From positions 29,041,579 to 29,105,578 of the forward strand of contig JAKSZT010054304.1 in the NCBI GenBank assembly GCA_026826555.1: a DNA stretch of 64,000 nucleotides, written 5' to 3'. This DNA is from Tolypeutes matacus. Its lineage: Eukaryota; Chordata; Mammalia; Cingulata; Chlamyphoridae. Numbering within the stretch: position 1 is the stretch's first letter; each line of letters starts with the position of its first letter. The translations under genes were made by a program, and so were the position numbers. A model generated the notes under the pieces. It saw only the letters and a list, made by a program, of their open reading frames with translations. It did not search any database and was not told the DNA's origin. Positions 1 to 12,517 of this stretch are shown here, in pieces.

Positions 1-2390
1 GTGGGGATTTTAATACAACATTATCACGATTAGGCAGAATATCTCTACAGAGAACCAATAAAGAAACTAAGGCTCTGAATAATACATTAGAGGATCTGGA
101 CCTGATAGATATATACAGAACGCTACACCCAAATACAGCAGGATATACATTCTTCTTGAGTGCACATGATCACATTCCAAGATAAACCACATGCTAGGCC
201 ACCGAACAACTCTCAATAAATTCAGAAAGATTGAGATTATGCAAAGTAATTTCTCTGACCGCAGTGGAATGAAATTGGAAATCACTAAGGGCCAGAGAAC
301 CAGATTAGGCACAAAGATATGGAAGTTAAACAACACACTCTTAGACAAACAGTGAGTCAAGGAGGAAATCTCAAAAGAAATCAGTAACTACCTTGAAACA
401 AATGAAAATGACAACACAACATACACAAACCTATGAGATGCAGCCAAACCTGTACTAGAGGGAAATTTATAGCCATAAATGTATATATCAAAAAAGAAGA
501 GAGAACTAAAATTGAAGACCTAACTGCACACTTGGAGGAATTGGAAAAACAACAACAAACTAACCCAAAAAGTAGTAGAAAGATGGAAATAACAAAGATT
601 AGAGGAGAACTAAATGAAATAGAAAATAAGAAAGCAATGGAAAAAATAAAACCGAATGCTGTTTCTTTGAGAAGATCAATAAAATTGACAAACCCTTAGC
701 CAGATTAACAAAGGAAAAGAGAGAGCAGATTCAAATACACAAAATAAGAAATGAGGAAGGGGATATCACCACTGACCCCAAAGAAATAAAGAGCATCATA
801 AGAGGATACTTTGAAAAATTATATGCCAACATGAATGATAATTTAGAGGAAATAGACAAATTCCTAGAAACACACAAGCAGTCTGTATTGATAAAAGAAG
901 AAATTGATGAACTCAACAGTCCAATTACAAGTAAAGAGATAGACTCGGTCATCAAAAGCCTCCTAACTGAGAAGAGCCCAGGACCAGATGACCTCACAGG
1001 TGAAGTCTACCAAACATTCTGGAAAGAGCTGACACCAATCTTACTTAAGCAATGCACACCAATGTTCACAGCGGCATTGTTCACTATTGCTGAAAGCTGG
1101 AATCAACAGAGGTGCCCATCAACAGATGAACAGATAAACAAACTGTGTGGCACATACATACAATGGAATATTACTCAGCTGTAAGAAGGAATAAAGTGCT
1201 AATACACGGGACAACATGGTTGAATCTTGAGGACCTTATGTTGAGTGAAGCAAGCCAGGCATTGAAGAATGAACAATACATGACCTCACTGATATGAATT
1301 AAGGAAATTGAGCAGTATCAGAGAGCTATTGTCTGTAAGATAGGTTTACAAGAAATAGAAAGAGAAGAAAAGGTTGTGAGCCATCACCCATACAGATATA
1401 ATCTATGGTAAATTGATAGAGCGTAGTTGTGTATTGAACAACTACAGGAGGGTTGTGATATTATTGGGTTGGGTGGTGCAGAGTTGACAGGTGGGTAGAT
1501 TGGGAAGGGTGGTTCAGAAGGTCCAGAATACTGGAGGGGGGGGGAGGGTTGGGAGAGGGACCAGGTGAACAGTGGGGATTTGTGGGTTAGAGGTTGAAAT
1601 TACAGTGGTGGGAAAGCTCTGATGTCAAAATGACAAGGAAGGGTCACTGGTTTAAGGTGTTGGTTGGGGATGGGCATTTGGGACAGGGCACACCTAGAGC
1701 AGGCTTCTAGGGATGATGTGAGTGTTCATTCTGTCATAATGTGTTGTATCAGTGGTTCGAGACCCACATAATGAGCAAGAAGGAGTTGGAATCCCATCTT
1801 TGGGAGGACTGATTTGTTCAGAAATAGACAGGCAGAAGTCTCTCAAGAGCAAGGGCAGTTCCTAATAAGGAGGACAAACCAGTGTGTCAATACCTCTTGT
1901 TGCATGTGAGTATGAATCTTGGCATCCAATGAGTCAAGCCAGGGGGTCGTCATGGGCCCCAGGGGGATGGGAAGGGAGGAATAGAATAGGTCAAACAGGG
2001 TGTATTTAGTGGTCAGTAGAATTGTTCTTCATTACCATGCAGTGATGGACACAGGACATGGTAAATATCATCAAAATTTATAAAAGTGTACCATCTAAAA
2101 TGTAAACCATAGTGTAAACCATCGACAATGTTTAATTGATATGTTTCACTATTTCTATATAAGTTATAACAATGTTACCATCCGTATAAAAAGGTATTAA
2201 TATGGGGGTGGAGGGGGAGGATGTTGGGTATATGAGAGTCTCCTGTATTCTGTGTGTGATTTTGCTGTGACCTAAACCTTCTTTGAAAACAAAATGAAAA
2301 ATAGTGAAACATTGGGGAAAGAGAGGTAGAAGGTGCCATGGTATCTGATTGCCAGATATTGCAGTGATGAAAGGCAAAAGCTCAAAAAAA
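1..2390 (+). mobile_element. LINE-1 fragment with internally deleted ORF2 and long 3' UTR
   Basis: The left part is L1 ORF2 starting inside the endonuclease domain, so the element is cut by the window edge. ORF2 sequence runs to about 1,055, then jumps to sequence typical of the ORF2 C-terminus (about 1,060-1,190). The reverse transcriptase core and most of the C-terminal part are missing between them. From about 1,190 to 2,390 follows a G-rich, then AT-rich 3' UTR ending in an A/T-rich tail. Segments of this UTR (about 1,780-1,910 and 2,040-2,300) match the modules at 2,560-4,110 and, reversed, 47,360-48,640. That ties the otherwise anonymous module to L1. The element is inactive. Confidence 0.85.
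3..1184 (+). pseudogene. L1 ORF2 pseudogene (endonuclease plus part of RT and C-terminus)
   Basis: L1 ORF2 encodes an endonuclease and reverse transcriptase that nick target DNA and copy RNA at the nick. The first codons in frame read GDFNT, the endonuclease motif with a catalytic aspartate. Next comes a stretch ending LHPNTAGYTFF, then a stop at about 184. A second open piece (433-699) covers the linker after the endonuclease. A third (831-1,184) begins MNDNLEEIDKFLE and carries the PGPDDLTGEVYQTFW block that precedes the RT palm. The frame then continues as MFTAALFTIAESWNQ, which belongs to the far C-terminus. The RT catalytic FxDD region is absent. Stops and frameshifts separate the pieces. 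Confidence 0.85.
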
Positions 2391-2559
2391 TTTTTTTTTA
2401 TATTTTTCATATTTTAATGTCCCAATCTTTTAATTTAATTTTTTAATTTTTATGTATTTTATCTCTTACATTTAAACTTATCATTATTATTTCATTTTCC
2501 TATGGATTGTATTCAGCTATTGTAATGGCTTCATCTTTGAAGAAAGTTTGGATCACAGA

Positions 2560-4110
2560 AGGGTTACAACTGGGGAGGACCGTTGGTATGGGGTGTCAGG
2601 GATGGGGCATATATGGGAAGAAGTTTACCTGAGCATAATTATAAGGTATATAAAAATGTTCAAATGTTCACAGAACATTGGCACAGTGGGTGGAGAATTA
2701 CTCAATAAATGAGAGAATACTGAATTCCCATCCTGGAGAACTCTGTCACATTCTCTAAGGGAGCAGCAACAGTCCCCCAAGTGCAGGGGCAGTGACTGAT
2801 GAAGGAGGATGACACACTGATAGGCCCTTGATATAGATGACTAGGCTTATGAGTATTTGCTCTTGAAATTGAAACAGCCCATTGTTATGGGGTGCCTAAG
2901 AGTTGCCTCCTGAGAGGCTCCTTGTTGCTCAAATGTGACCTCTCTCTAAGCCAAACTCAGCATGTGAATGCATTGCCTTTTTCCTGGTATGGGACATGAC
3001 TTCCGGGGATTAGCCTCCCTGGCACCGAGGGATTGCTACCAAGTGCCAACTGGCAGTGTGACTGGAAAAAGACCTTGAATAAAAGGAGGGAAAGGTAAAG
3101 ACAAATGAGTTTATATGGCTAAGAGACTCCACATGAGTCAGGAGATCATCCCAGAGGTGATGCTTACACACATCCCAGTAGGATCTCATAGAATTCCAAA
3201 GTGGACACTACCCCAAATAGTAGGGCTCCTTAGGGCTCTGGAGACACCCAGGCCCTATGTCAGGGTGGATAGCTCTGGAGTTTGGTGCCTTGCCAGTGGG
3301 CCCTACTTTGGAGTGTGTGCTCCTGAGAGTGACAGAGTTGGACTCAACTATGTTTTCCCTGCACATGGCTCATCTGTCCCTTCTATTCAAACCTATACTT
3401 GCTGCTGAAGTTTGTAGGTGTATATCCAGAGTCTTTGGGCTGTCCATGTGCCAGCTGGGCCCAGAACCTTGGTGGGGCAGCAATTCATACTCTAAAGCTC
3501 ATTGGACTCATCCAGGACAACTGTCGGGGATGATGATGGACAACAGCTGTCCCAGGGAAGGGAGAGAGTCTGCAGCTGGAGGCAGGATAATCCCATCCAT
3601 CTTCCCCATGGGATATAAACCCCTTTCAATTGGAGGTAGAGTGGACATCACCATCCCAGACACCTCATGATGGGGGGAAGAGCTATGAAATAGAGTGGAC
3701 TTACTTCTATTCTACTATTCATATTATAATTCAAGCAATGGAAGAAATTACAACACTGATGTGGAGCCAGTGGCCATTTGGAGGCTCTGTTGGTAGGGAG
3801 ACAGAAAAGCAGTTATAATACGGGGGCTTTTTTTTGGACTTGGGAATTGTCCTGAGTTACATTGCAATGCCATTTTATATCATCATATAACATGCAGAAC
3901 TGTGTGGGAGAGAGTGTGGTCTACAATGTGAACTATGGTCCATGCTTAATGGCAAAGCCCCAGGATGTGTTTAACAATTGCAATTAATGTGCCACACTAA
4001 TGAAGGATGTTTATGTGGGAGGTTGTGGGAGGTGTGAGAGATGGGGCATATGGGAATCCCTATATTTTCTGTGTAATATTTATGTAATCTAAGTATCTTT
4101 TTTAAAAAAT
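2560..4110 (+). mobile_element. Isolated long L1 3' UTR module (copy A)
   Basis: About 1.5 kb, GC-richer than its surroundings, with no coding content I recognise. It can be aligned by eye along most of its length with the reverse complement of 47,360-48,640. Shared landmarks include the AGCCAAACTCAGCAT block near 2,950, the GACATGACTTCC block near 2,995, the AAAAAGACCT block near 3,066 and the CATCACCATCCCA block near 3,647. Its start and end also match parts of the 3' UTR attached to the ORF2 relic at 1-2,390, so I infer an L1 3' end that inserted without its ORFs. It ends in an A-rich tail at about 4,100. Open frames of up to 137 codons here (3,115-3,408; 3,257-3,670) are incidental. Confidence 0.65.
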
Positions 4111-4114
4111 ATAA

Positions 4115-5115
4115 AAAGGCATTTATCTTTTTAAGTACACTTATCAACTAAAAAAATTACACATTACTATATAAAATAACTAATTTGAGAAATCCATTAG
4201 CTATCGTAAATAGAGAACTTCCAGAAACAGTTATCACATGATAGTTGACTCATGGTAAGTGAGCCATGGAACAATTAAATGGCTTAATGAAGTAGATAGT
4301 TTCTAGTTAAGACCACCAGAAAAAGATTTTTCTAGATACTTGGAAATAGTGATTGCCACTCTTTTTCATTCTTTCATTCTTTATTCTTTGGATTTCATTT
4401 TTCCTCTTTACCAATTTTCTAAAGAAAGGATTATGCAGTTCCGACCTTGGCTTTCATGACTGCCTCTCATGTTACTACTAATTATGTGTCTAGGGCTAGG
4501 CTTTTCTAGGTACAAACATCACTCAAACTCTACAATTTGACTCTTGCAAACTATTGTCAATGTGACAAATTGTCAGATAGCCACAAAAATGCAGTACCTG
4601 CAAATAAATTCACTAAAGTTGATTTATATTTTATTACATATATGCTATCCAACAAATACCATTAAGACGGATGTACATTAATAACTTTTCAGGACAGGGT
4701 TGTCACAATGATATTTATCTAAAGATGGTTACCCAACTTAATCAACCCCCTAATGAATTCATTCATGCCCCCAGACAAACACCTCTTTTGATTGTTGTCT
4801 CCTTTGTAGTCATATGATAAATAAATTTTTAAAAGACTTAAAATCTTAAATAATTCCTGTAAAGTGACTTGAAATCCAAAATTTTCAGGCATAAAATCCT
4901 AGGCTAATATAAAAGCATGTTATGTTAACATTACCCACTCTTGTTAAACAATATACAATCCAGGAAATTGTGTTTTCATAGATGAGAAGAATATAAATAA
5001 TATTGAGATTATTCTTCATTGCCAATTCAGGAACAAGATTAATTGTTCTATGAGGCTGATAGACTCTCAAAGTCCCTTAGTATAATTTTCTTTCTTTTCT
5101 TTCAAGGGTTTCTTC
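4115..5115. other. AT-rich sequence, nothing recognised
   Basis: No repeat family, gene or RNA could be assigned. Short open frames only (for example 4,885-5,070 on the minus strand, 61 codons) without recognisable motifs. Confidence 0.4.
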
Positions 5116-5119
5116 TTTT

Positions 5120-8100
5120 AAAAAAATAAACTTGATAATTTAGAATAGTTTTAGATTACAGAAAAGTTGAGAAGATAGTACAGAGAGTTTCTATGTACTT
5201 GATGACCAATTTCTCTTGTTGCTAATATATTATATGCTGCATATATTTCAATTAATGGATGATATTATTACATTATTATTAACTAAAGTACATGATTTAT
5301 TCAGATTTTCATAGTATTTCCTAATGTCTTTTGCTCTTCCTGTGTTCTGTGTATAACCACATTATATTTAGTCATCATGACTGCTTTGGCTTCTCTTGGT
5401 TTTGACAGTTTCTCAGACTTTCTTTGTTTTTGAGGACTTTGATAGTTTTGAGTAGTACTGGTCAGGCGTTTTGTAGAATATTCTTCAAGTAGGATTTTCA
5501 TCTAATTCTTCTAATGATTATACTAGAGTTATGAGGTTTTTTGTGTGAAAGATCACAGGGATAAAGTACCACTCTCATCAGGTCATATCAAGGGTAAATA
5601 TTATTAATATTACATATCATTGGTGATATTAAATTTGATCACCTGGCTGAGATACTATTTGTTAGGGTTCTCTACATTATAGTTACTGGTTTCCTCCCTT
5701 TTCTATACTGTACTCTTTGGAAAGTACTCTGTATATGTAGTCTACACTTAATGAGTAAGGACTTATGCTCCACCTCCTTGAGGATGTAATATCCATATAA
5801 ATTATTTGGATTCTACTGATTGGGAAGATTTTCTTTCCTCCTTATTTAATTATTTATTCAAAATTGTTTCAGTATGAACTCATGGGTATTGATGCTATAC
5901 TTTGGGTTATGATCCAATACTATTTTATTTTTGTGCTCAAATTGTTCCAGTTTTAGCCTTTGGAAGCTCTTCAGTTTACTCCTGTGTATCAGTGACATAT
6001 AATCATCATTAAAATATTTTTTGCTTTTTGTTTTTAAGCTCTTCCTTACTTTCTGGTATTATAGGATGCTCCAGACTTACCTTATTATCTATTTCCACGC
6101 TCCAGACTTAGAATCATCAATTTCTCTAAGGAGCCCAGGTTGCTATTAGTGATGAATAGTATTAGAAATAACCAATATATGGATGCTGGGTGTGCTTGAT
6201 GCTACTGTAGTATAATTAATTTTAGGTCCTCTCAACGGAGCGAACAAGGAAATATATGTTTATATACTAACTTGTGCATATACAAACATCTATAAATATT
6301 ATTCTGAGTAAACATCTGTATTTATATTAAAATAAACGAGTTCATACTGATGTCTCCAACTCTAATAGTTTACCATGATTATTGTAGATCTCTCTCCTCA
6401 CTTATCAGTAACATCCCTCACTAACAGTGAAGAAACTGGTTCCCATTACCTGCCACCCATTTACTTAATTGTTCAATATTCATGTATAGTTGTATTAGAA
6501 GTGGTAACATATACTCCTGTGGGAAACAACTGTTTTAAATAGAATACTTGTATATAGATTTTGCCGTTAGTCTTATAAATTTACTTATTTCCAAGTTACT
6601 TCTGTCAGAAACTTTCCCCACTCCCTCTGGTAAAGTTGTTTCATTTATTTGTAAAACAGTTCAATTCTTTTGTCATATTCTGCATTCCATTCTGCATTCC
6701 ATGACCTATTAAATAATTTTCAAAATTTACATCCAACAAAGTTTATCTTTGTCCTGCAAAGTTCTCTGGGTTTCGACAAATGAATACTGTCATATAACCA
6801 CCATTACAGCATGGTGCAGAATATTCTCACCACTCTAAAAAAATCCTCTATGCTTCAAATTTCTAGCCTCCCCTTATTGAACCTTTGGTTACTTTTGATA
6901 TGTTTGCCATCTCTAGGTTTCTGCCTTTTTGAGGAGGCCATATAAGTGGAATCATATAATATATAGCCTTTTTAGACTGGCTTATTTCACTTAGGCATAT
7001 GCATTTAAGTTTCATCCATGTCTATTTGTGGCTTGACAGCTCATTTCTTTTTATTGCTGAATAATATTCCATTATATGAATGCACCACTGTTTGTTTAAC
7101 TATTCACCCATTGAAGTACATGCTGATAGATTCCAATTTTAGGCAACTATGAAGGGAGCTGCTCTAAACATTCATGTACAAGATTCTGTGTGAATGTAAC
7201 TTTTCATATAAATTGAATAAATATCTAAGAACAGCACTTCTGAATCATATGGTAACACTATACATAGTTATGTTAAAAAATCTGGTAAACTGTCTTCTAA
7301 AATCACTAATTCACCAACAGCAATAAATAAGAGTTCCTGTTCCTCTGCATTCTTGTCAACAATTTTTAATGCTAATTGTTGTTTTTTTAAACCATTCTAA
7401 AAGATGTGTAAGAGCATCTCATTATTGTTTTAATTTACATTTATCTAATGACAAACTGTTCAGCATCTTTTAATATGCTTCTTTGCTATATGTGTAACTT
7501 CTTTGATGAAGTGTCTTGCTCAGTTTTTGATAGAGTTTAAAATTTTTCTTATTGTTCATTGTGTATTTTAGAAACAAGTCCATTATCAGATTTGTGTTTT
7601 GCAAATATTTTGTATCAGTGTTTACCTTATCTATTCATTGTTTTTACAGTGTCTTTAACAGAGCAGAAATTTAATTTTAATAAATTTTAACTTAATTTTG
7701 TCTTTAATTAATCATGCTTTTTGTGTGCTACCTAAAACTCATCTCTAAAGGTTATGTAGACTTAATCCTATGTTTTCTTCTAGAAGTTTTATATTTTTGA
7801 GTTAACATTTAGAACTGTGATCCATTTTGAGTTAATTTTTGTGTAAAGTGTTACATCTGTATCTAGGTTTCTTTTGTTGTTGTTGTTGTTTGTTTGTTTA
7901 CTTTTGGATGTCCAACTGTTCTAGCTCCATTTCTTGAAAGACAATAAGCTATCTTTTCTCCATTGAATTCTCTTTTTACCTTTGTCAAATAGTAGTTGAC
8001 TATATTTTGTGGTCTATTCTTAAGTTCTTCCAATCCATGAACATGGAATGACTCTCCACTATATAGATCTTCTTTGATTTAGATAACTAGTTTTACAATT

Positions 8101-8690
8101 TCTTTCAGACTGATCCTGTACATAATTTGTTAAATGTATACCTAAAAATTTATATTTTCGATGCTAGTAAAAAGAGTATTGCTTTTAAATTTCAAATTCC
8201 CCTTGTGTTTTGATAGTATATAGGAAAACAATTGGCTTTTTTTATATTGACCTTCAATCCTGTGATCTTGCTATACTCACAAGGTCTTTTTTAAAATAGA
8301 GTCTTTGAATTTTTCTACATATTCATTTATGACATCTGTGGGAAAAGGCAGTTTAATTTTCCTTTCCAAACTGAATTCATTTTATTTCTTTTTATTTTCC
8401 TATTTCACCTATGAGGCCTTCTAGTACAATGTTTAATAGAAATGGGAATAGAGGATATTTTTGCTTTGTCCCTGATTTTAGGGGGGAACACATTCAGTTT
8501 CTCATCATTAAGTAGATTAGCCATTGATTTTATTTTATTTTTTTTGCAGCTATCCTTTTTCATGTTGAGGACACCTCTATCTATTCTTAGTTTGCTTAGA
8601 CTTTTTGTCATGAATATGTGTTGGATTTTATCAAATGTTTCTTCTCCATCAATTGATATTCAGCCTGTTTTGGACTATGTTTCTTACAAA
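5120..8690 (-). mobile_element. Old L1 (L1M-like), minus strand, ORF2 RT to 3' end
   Basis: Read on the minus strand, this is a long, heavily decayed L1 whose 3' end lies near 5,120 and whose 5' break lies in the RT domain near 8,690. The 5,120-5,600 stretch resembles old L1M 3' ends (the GTTGAGAAGATAGTACAGAGAG block near 5,165). The 6,850-7,650 stretch has the plus-strand look of reversed ORF2 C-terminal DNA, for example TTATTGCTGAATAATATTCC near 7,052. A short TTG repeat at about 7,872-7,900 lies inside. Multiple stops and indels mark it as ancient. I cannot exclude that it consists of two adjacent old fragments. Confidence 0.75.
8405..8690 (-). pseudogene. L1 ORF2 reverse transcriptase fragment
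   Basis: The minus-strand frame ending at 8,405 reads MANLLNDEKLNVFPPK in its middle. It aligns by position with the RT block of the L1 near 63,060 (TANIVLSGERLKAFPLK), the region just before the RQxCPLS motif. Here that motif is degraded (RDKAKISS). Beyond this the frame is broken. It is an RT domain relic of the minus-strand L1 that extends to 5,120. Confidence 0.65.
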
Positions 8691-8699
8691 GACTCAGAC

Positions 8700-9950
8700 A
8701 CGTTAAACTCTTATTGGAGGTACACCTGAAAACGAGGAAGAGCAATGCCCACTTGAGGGGTGAGAATAATCAAACACTTCTGAAAAAAATTTTTTTCTTT
8801 ACTTTGGTTGGCCTAATAAAATAAAGCTCATGTCCTTGCGATACAAAACTGTTTATAAACCTCAGACAAAGAAGCAATGCATAGTATAATATGTTTAAAA
8901 TTCTATTTGGCCAAATGAGGGTAGTTTAAACTAATGTTAAAACTTCATATTGAAGATGAATTTGCACCACAGGAGAAGTGGTACATCTACAGCAAAGTCA
9001 AAGAAAGGGCAACTTAGTTATCTAACACAGACTTGGGACTTTCTTTTTGTCAGGACTGGGAAATTTTGGGTCATAATTCTGAATCACTTTCCTGTCAGTT
9101 CTTACAGAACTTTAGTTATCCATTTTTGTGTAGTAGTTTTATGATGACTGTAACCCAGATTCTTCTAGGCAGCCATTTTTTTAAGCAATCCATTAAATTA
9201 CTGCATTAAACTTGCTCTGTAGTGAAGGTCATTCAGTTCTTAAACAGTACTGCTTCTTTCAATAACAAGTCTACTTTCAAAAACACTATATGTTAGAACA
9301 CATCTTATTTGGTTTGAAGAGTGTACATTGAAAGTACATTTCTCTCTTGCTTAACAAGCAATAAATTTTTGTTTTGTTTGTTTGAGGTATAAGTGGTAGC
9401 TTATGTTTCTGACATAACAAAATATATCAAAATGTTAATACTGTTTCTATTTAAAGCAGGCTAAATTGTTTATAAAAGAGAAAACAGAGATGCTCCTAAA
9501 TTAGCACAAAGAAAAATTAGTATGTTACAATAATATACATAATCTGTAACTAATATTGAAACTTTAATTGGACATCTCAGGAGCCAAAACAGCTTTTCTC
9601 TTGTGCTACCCAGCTATCATTTTATCATGAATTCTATGCTTTTTTGAAATATTTGCCCCATTTTCCTCTTATTACCATTGATCATACATATTTTTGAAAT
9701 GCATTTTTTCTGCTGATTATATAATGTTTAACATTTTTTTTGCCCTTATTTATGGCTAAATTCTAGTGTATTTTCATTAAGATCTTAAATGGATTATTTT
9801 CTCAACCTCTCATTTACAAAATAAATAGGTCACAAACACAATAGTCCTTGTATTTTGTTTTATTGAGACATAATACACAATATGGGATTGGTTGACCTTG
9901 AATTAGGTTTCTATATCAATTTCAATCCAGTATGTGGTACCTTAGCTATC
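8700..9950. other. Non-coding, no repeat assigned
   Basis: AT-rich sequence without a family I can name. A 64-codon open frame at 8,950-9,144 has no recognisable motif. Confidence 0.35.
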
Positions 9951-10011
9951 ATACTAGGTGTTGCCTTGTGAAAGAGACTGTGCATTCTACAAAGAAATTT
10001 TGATCAAGACT

Positions 10012-10081
10012 ATCCTTCTTCTCCTTCATCATCTTCTTCTTTTCTTCTCCTTCTCCTTCTCCTCCTCCTCTTTCTTCTTCT
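10012..10081. repeat. CTT/CTC-rich simple repeat
   Basis: A pyrimidine-only run built of TTC and CTC triplets with few interruptions. It creates a Leu/Phe/Ser-rich open frame (9,958-10,194) that is a by-product of the repeat. The purine/pyrimidine strand asymmetry could allow triplex formation, which is inference only. Confidence 0.9.
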
Positions 10082-10397
10082 ACCATATCTCTAGGAAATC
10101 AATGCTTATAAATGGAAAGTCTCCACTCTGCTTAAAGTTCATTGTCATATTACATTATGAGGAAGCTCTCACATATCTTTACACTTGTGTATAAAAATAT
10201 AGAAAAAAAGTATATATGTTTGGTTTTGGATAGTCCCAGTTTGCATACATTGCCTATAAATAGTCATACTAGAACTCCCTTTCCTTCCCAAATTTCTCAG
10301 TTTGAAAACTTTCATTTCAATCCATGAAAAATGCAATGTTTCTGGATTTCCTTCCTACTCATTGTAAATTGAATCGTACAGAAGTCATGTTCAGTTT

Positions 10398-10798
10398 CCA
10401 ATTCCTGGTCCTGTGTGTGAGAAGCTATTTGTAAACAGGGCCTTTGATTCAGTAAACTGAATAAAGGTGGACCTTATTCTAATACAGCTGAAGTCCTTAT
10501 AAACAATGGAAATTGGGAACAGGAGGAAAACCTCAGGGACCAGCAGAAGCTGCTCTATGTAACCCAAAAGAGAAAGGAGAAGACACCAACATGTGTTTTG
10601 ACATGTGACAGAAAAGCCAAAGATCAAGGATCACCAGCAGTCAGCCAGTATGTAACAGTCTTTGGAGAGAAAACAACGTCTTGCTGAAGACTTGATTTTC
10701 AACTTCTCTTAGCCTTAAAACCTTGAATCAATAAATTCCTGATTTTTAAGCCAAACCATTTTATGGTATGTATTTTAGCACCCAAGAAAATAAAACAC
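10398..10798 (+). mobile_element. MaLR-like LTR, 5' truncated
   Basis: The sequence aligns with the LTRs at 42,043-42,498 and 44,024-44,845, especially the middle part (GGAGAAGACACCAACATGTG near 10,577; ACATGTGACAGAAAAGCCAA near 10,601). It also shares the 3' part with AATAAATTCCTG followed by TTTTAAGCCAAACC and a TATTTTAGCA end. That 3' architecture is typical of ERVL-MaLR LTRs, where AATAAA sits shortly before the end. The first part of the LTR is missing or too diverged. No internal retroviral sequence is attached. Confidence 0.65.
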
Positions 10799-11479
10799 AA
10801 GAAAACTAGAAAGACTATCTAAAACTATTCTGGGACAATAGAAACATGACTGTGATACCTGAAATGAAAGAAAAATAAAATAGGTGAGTCCTACCATAAC
10901 CTCATAATTCTGTCTGGGGAAATTTCCTGATGATAGTGCAGAGACAAGAAACTCAGGCAGAGTATGTTTATCATAAAGAGTTGAGGAAAAGGGAATTTAA
11001 TGTTGGGAAGACTAATGTGCCTGTTATTTGAAGCAGAAGAACAAAAAGGAGGGAGCTATGCAGAAAAAGGATTATAGAAATAGACATAGGGATACCCTCA
11101 AGTATTTTGCTGAGCATTAATCCTTAACTACATAGGATAAAACTCCATGAGGCCAGGAAAAGAACAACTGCTACGTAGTTAGTTGTAAGATGAAAAATCT
11201 CCAGATATCACACAGGGCTGGCAATTAGACACATTCCAATCAGCCTGGATAGAGACTATGTGTGGAATATCTGAGGCAATTTGTTGAGATTTTACAGCAT
11301 TGTACTTTGGGAATAGGACTAAATTAGCTTTATAGACTTTAAAACTTTCATTACAAAGCTTTTGACAATCAAGCTAATGTACAAGTTAATTGAACACACA
11401 ATAGACTTTGGAGGAAGACACAAAAGCCCAGCATTCAATAATGTAAAATGTAGACTAGTAAATACAATGAGTTACTAGG

Positions 11480-11805
11480 CAAGTAAATAAGCAGGAAAAA
11501 GTATGTATTACCATGAAAAAATATCAGATATACACACAGAAATGGCAGAGATAGTTGAATTAGCAGACAAAGATGTTACAACAGCTATTATAAATATGCT
11601 TAATGATTAAAAGAAAAATGTGAAATAATGAGTACAGAAATAGGTATATAAGAGAAACCAAAATGGATCACCTAGCAATGAAACATAAAATATAAAAAAA
11701 TCATTGTGGAAGGATATTACACTGTATTTTATTATACCACAGAAGAAAGATCAAGGAACTTGAAGACATAGACAAATTTTCAGTAACCTGTGCTACAATA
11801 ACAAA
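11480..11805 (+). mobile_element. Old L1 ORF1-region fragment
   Basis: The block around 11,540-11,610 (GCAGAGATAGTTGAATTAGC, then an A-rich run on GCTATTATAAATATGCTTAA) resembles the start of old L1M/HAL1 ORF1 regions. The block around 11,740-11,780 (GATCAAGGAACTTGAAGACA) resembles the coiled-coil part. It is too decayed for a continuous frame. The stretch 10,850-11,480 upstream may be its 5' UTR, but I cannot support that firmly. Confidence 0.45.
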
Positions 11806-11808
11806 TTG

Positions 11809-11861
11809 TATAATATATATGTAGTATAATATATATGTATAATATATATAATATATATATG
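11809..11861. repeat. (TA)n-rich microsatellite
   Basis: Interrupted TATA/ATAT repeats with occasional G, between two L1-derived fragments. Confidence 0.85.
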
Positions 11862-11934
11862 TTAGTTATAGGTCTTAGAAGGAGGAATACTCCTTAAATT
11901 AAAATCACACAATATATCATAAACTCTTAAAAAT

Positions 11935-12330
11935 TGAGGATAAGGAGAAACATCTTAAAGGCATTATCTGTGCATATAAGAATTCTGACTCAAAAATAAG
12001 TAAGAAAAAAATGGGAGAATAATTCCTAAACTGAGACAGGCAAAGTTTTCTTAAACACGAAAAAAAAAAAAAAATCAAAACAAAAAAATTATATGTTATT
12101 TAAAATGATATAAATAAGTCTTTATTCAAATTTTTAAAAAATACTCTTCAGAAACTATCATGGAGAGTGTAAAAGGCAAGCCAGTATTAGGAGAAAATAC
12201 TTATAGTACTTATTACTGCCAAAGACTTGAATTCAGAAATTTATACTAAATCTTTATTTCAATGACAAGGAAACATACATACCAATATAATTGGCAGAAA
12301 AATTTAATTGAAAATTTGCAAAGAAAGACA
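11935..12330 (+). mobile_element. L1 ORF2 C-terminal relic
   Basis: Resembles the cysteine-poor C-terminal stretch of old L1 ORF2, with blocks such as GAGAAACATCTTAAAGGCAT near 11,945, AAGGCAAGCCAGTATTAGGA near 12,173 and AATTGGCAGAAAAATTTAAT near 12,289. An A run lies at about 12,060-12,074. No open frame remains. Confidence 0.5.
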
Positions 12331-12502
12331 ATATAAAAAAGAGTGAAGAACAAAGATGGAGGTTTAAGATGTTCCACGATATGTCCCCTCAGAGAATCTT
12401 TGAGCATAGCAAAATAAGCAGTGCCTTCTTCCTCAAATCTCCACACAATGGTTTAATGATTGAAGTAATTAGGTGAGTGCTGCATCAGGAAAACATGGCT
12501 AT

Positions 12503-12517
12503 AAAAATGGCAGGAGA
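12503..12517 (+). repeat. Target-site duplication, left copy (SINE)
   Basis: Fifteen bases (AAAAATGGCAGGAGA) repeated exactly at 12,694-12,708, flanking the SINE. An A-rich direct repeat of this length is the footprint of L1-mediated target-primed insertion. Confidence 0.9.

Noticed and set aside
3115..3670. Overlapping open frames of 97 and 137 codons
   Set aside because: They lie in the long L1 3' UTR module. The inverted copy at 47,360-48,640 does not keep the frames, and no domain is recognisable.
9958..10194. Leu/Phe/Ser-rich 78-codon frame
   Set aside because: Translation of a CTT/CTC simple repeat.
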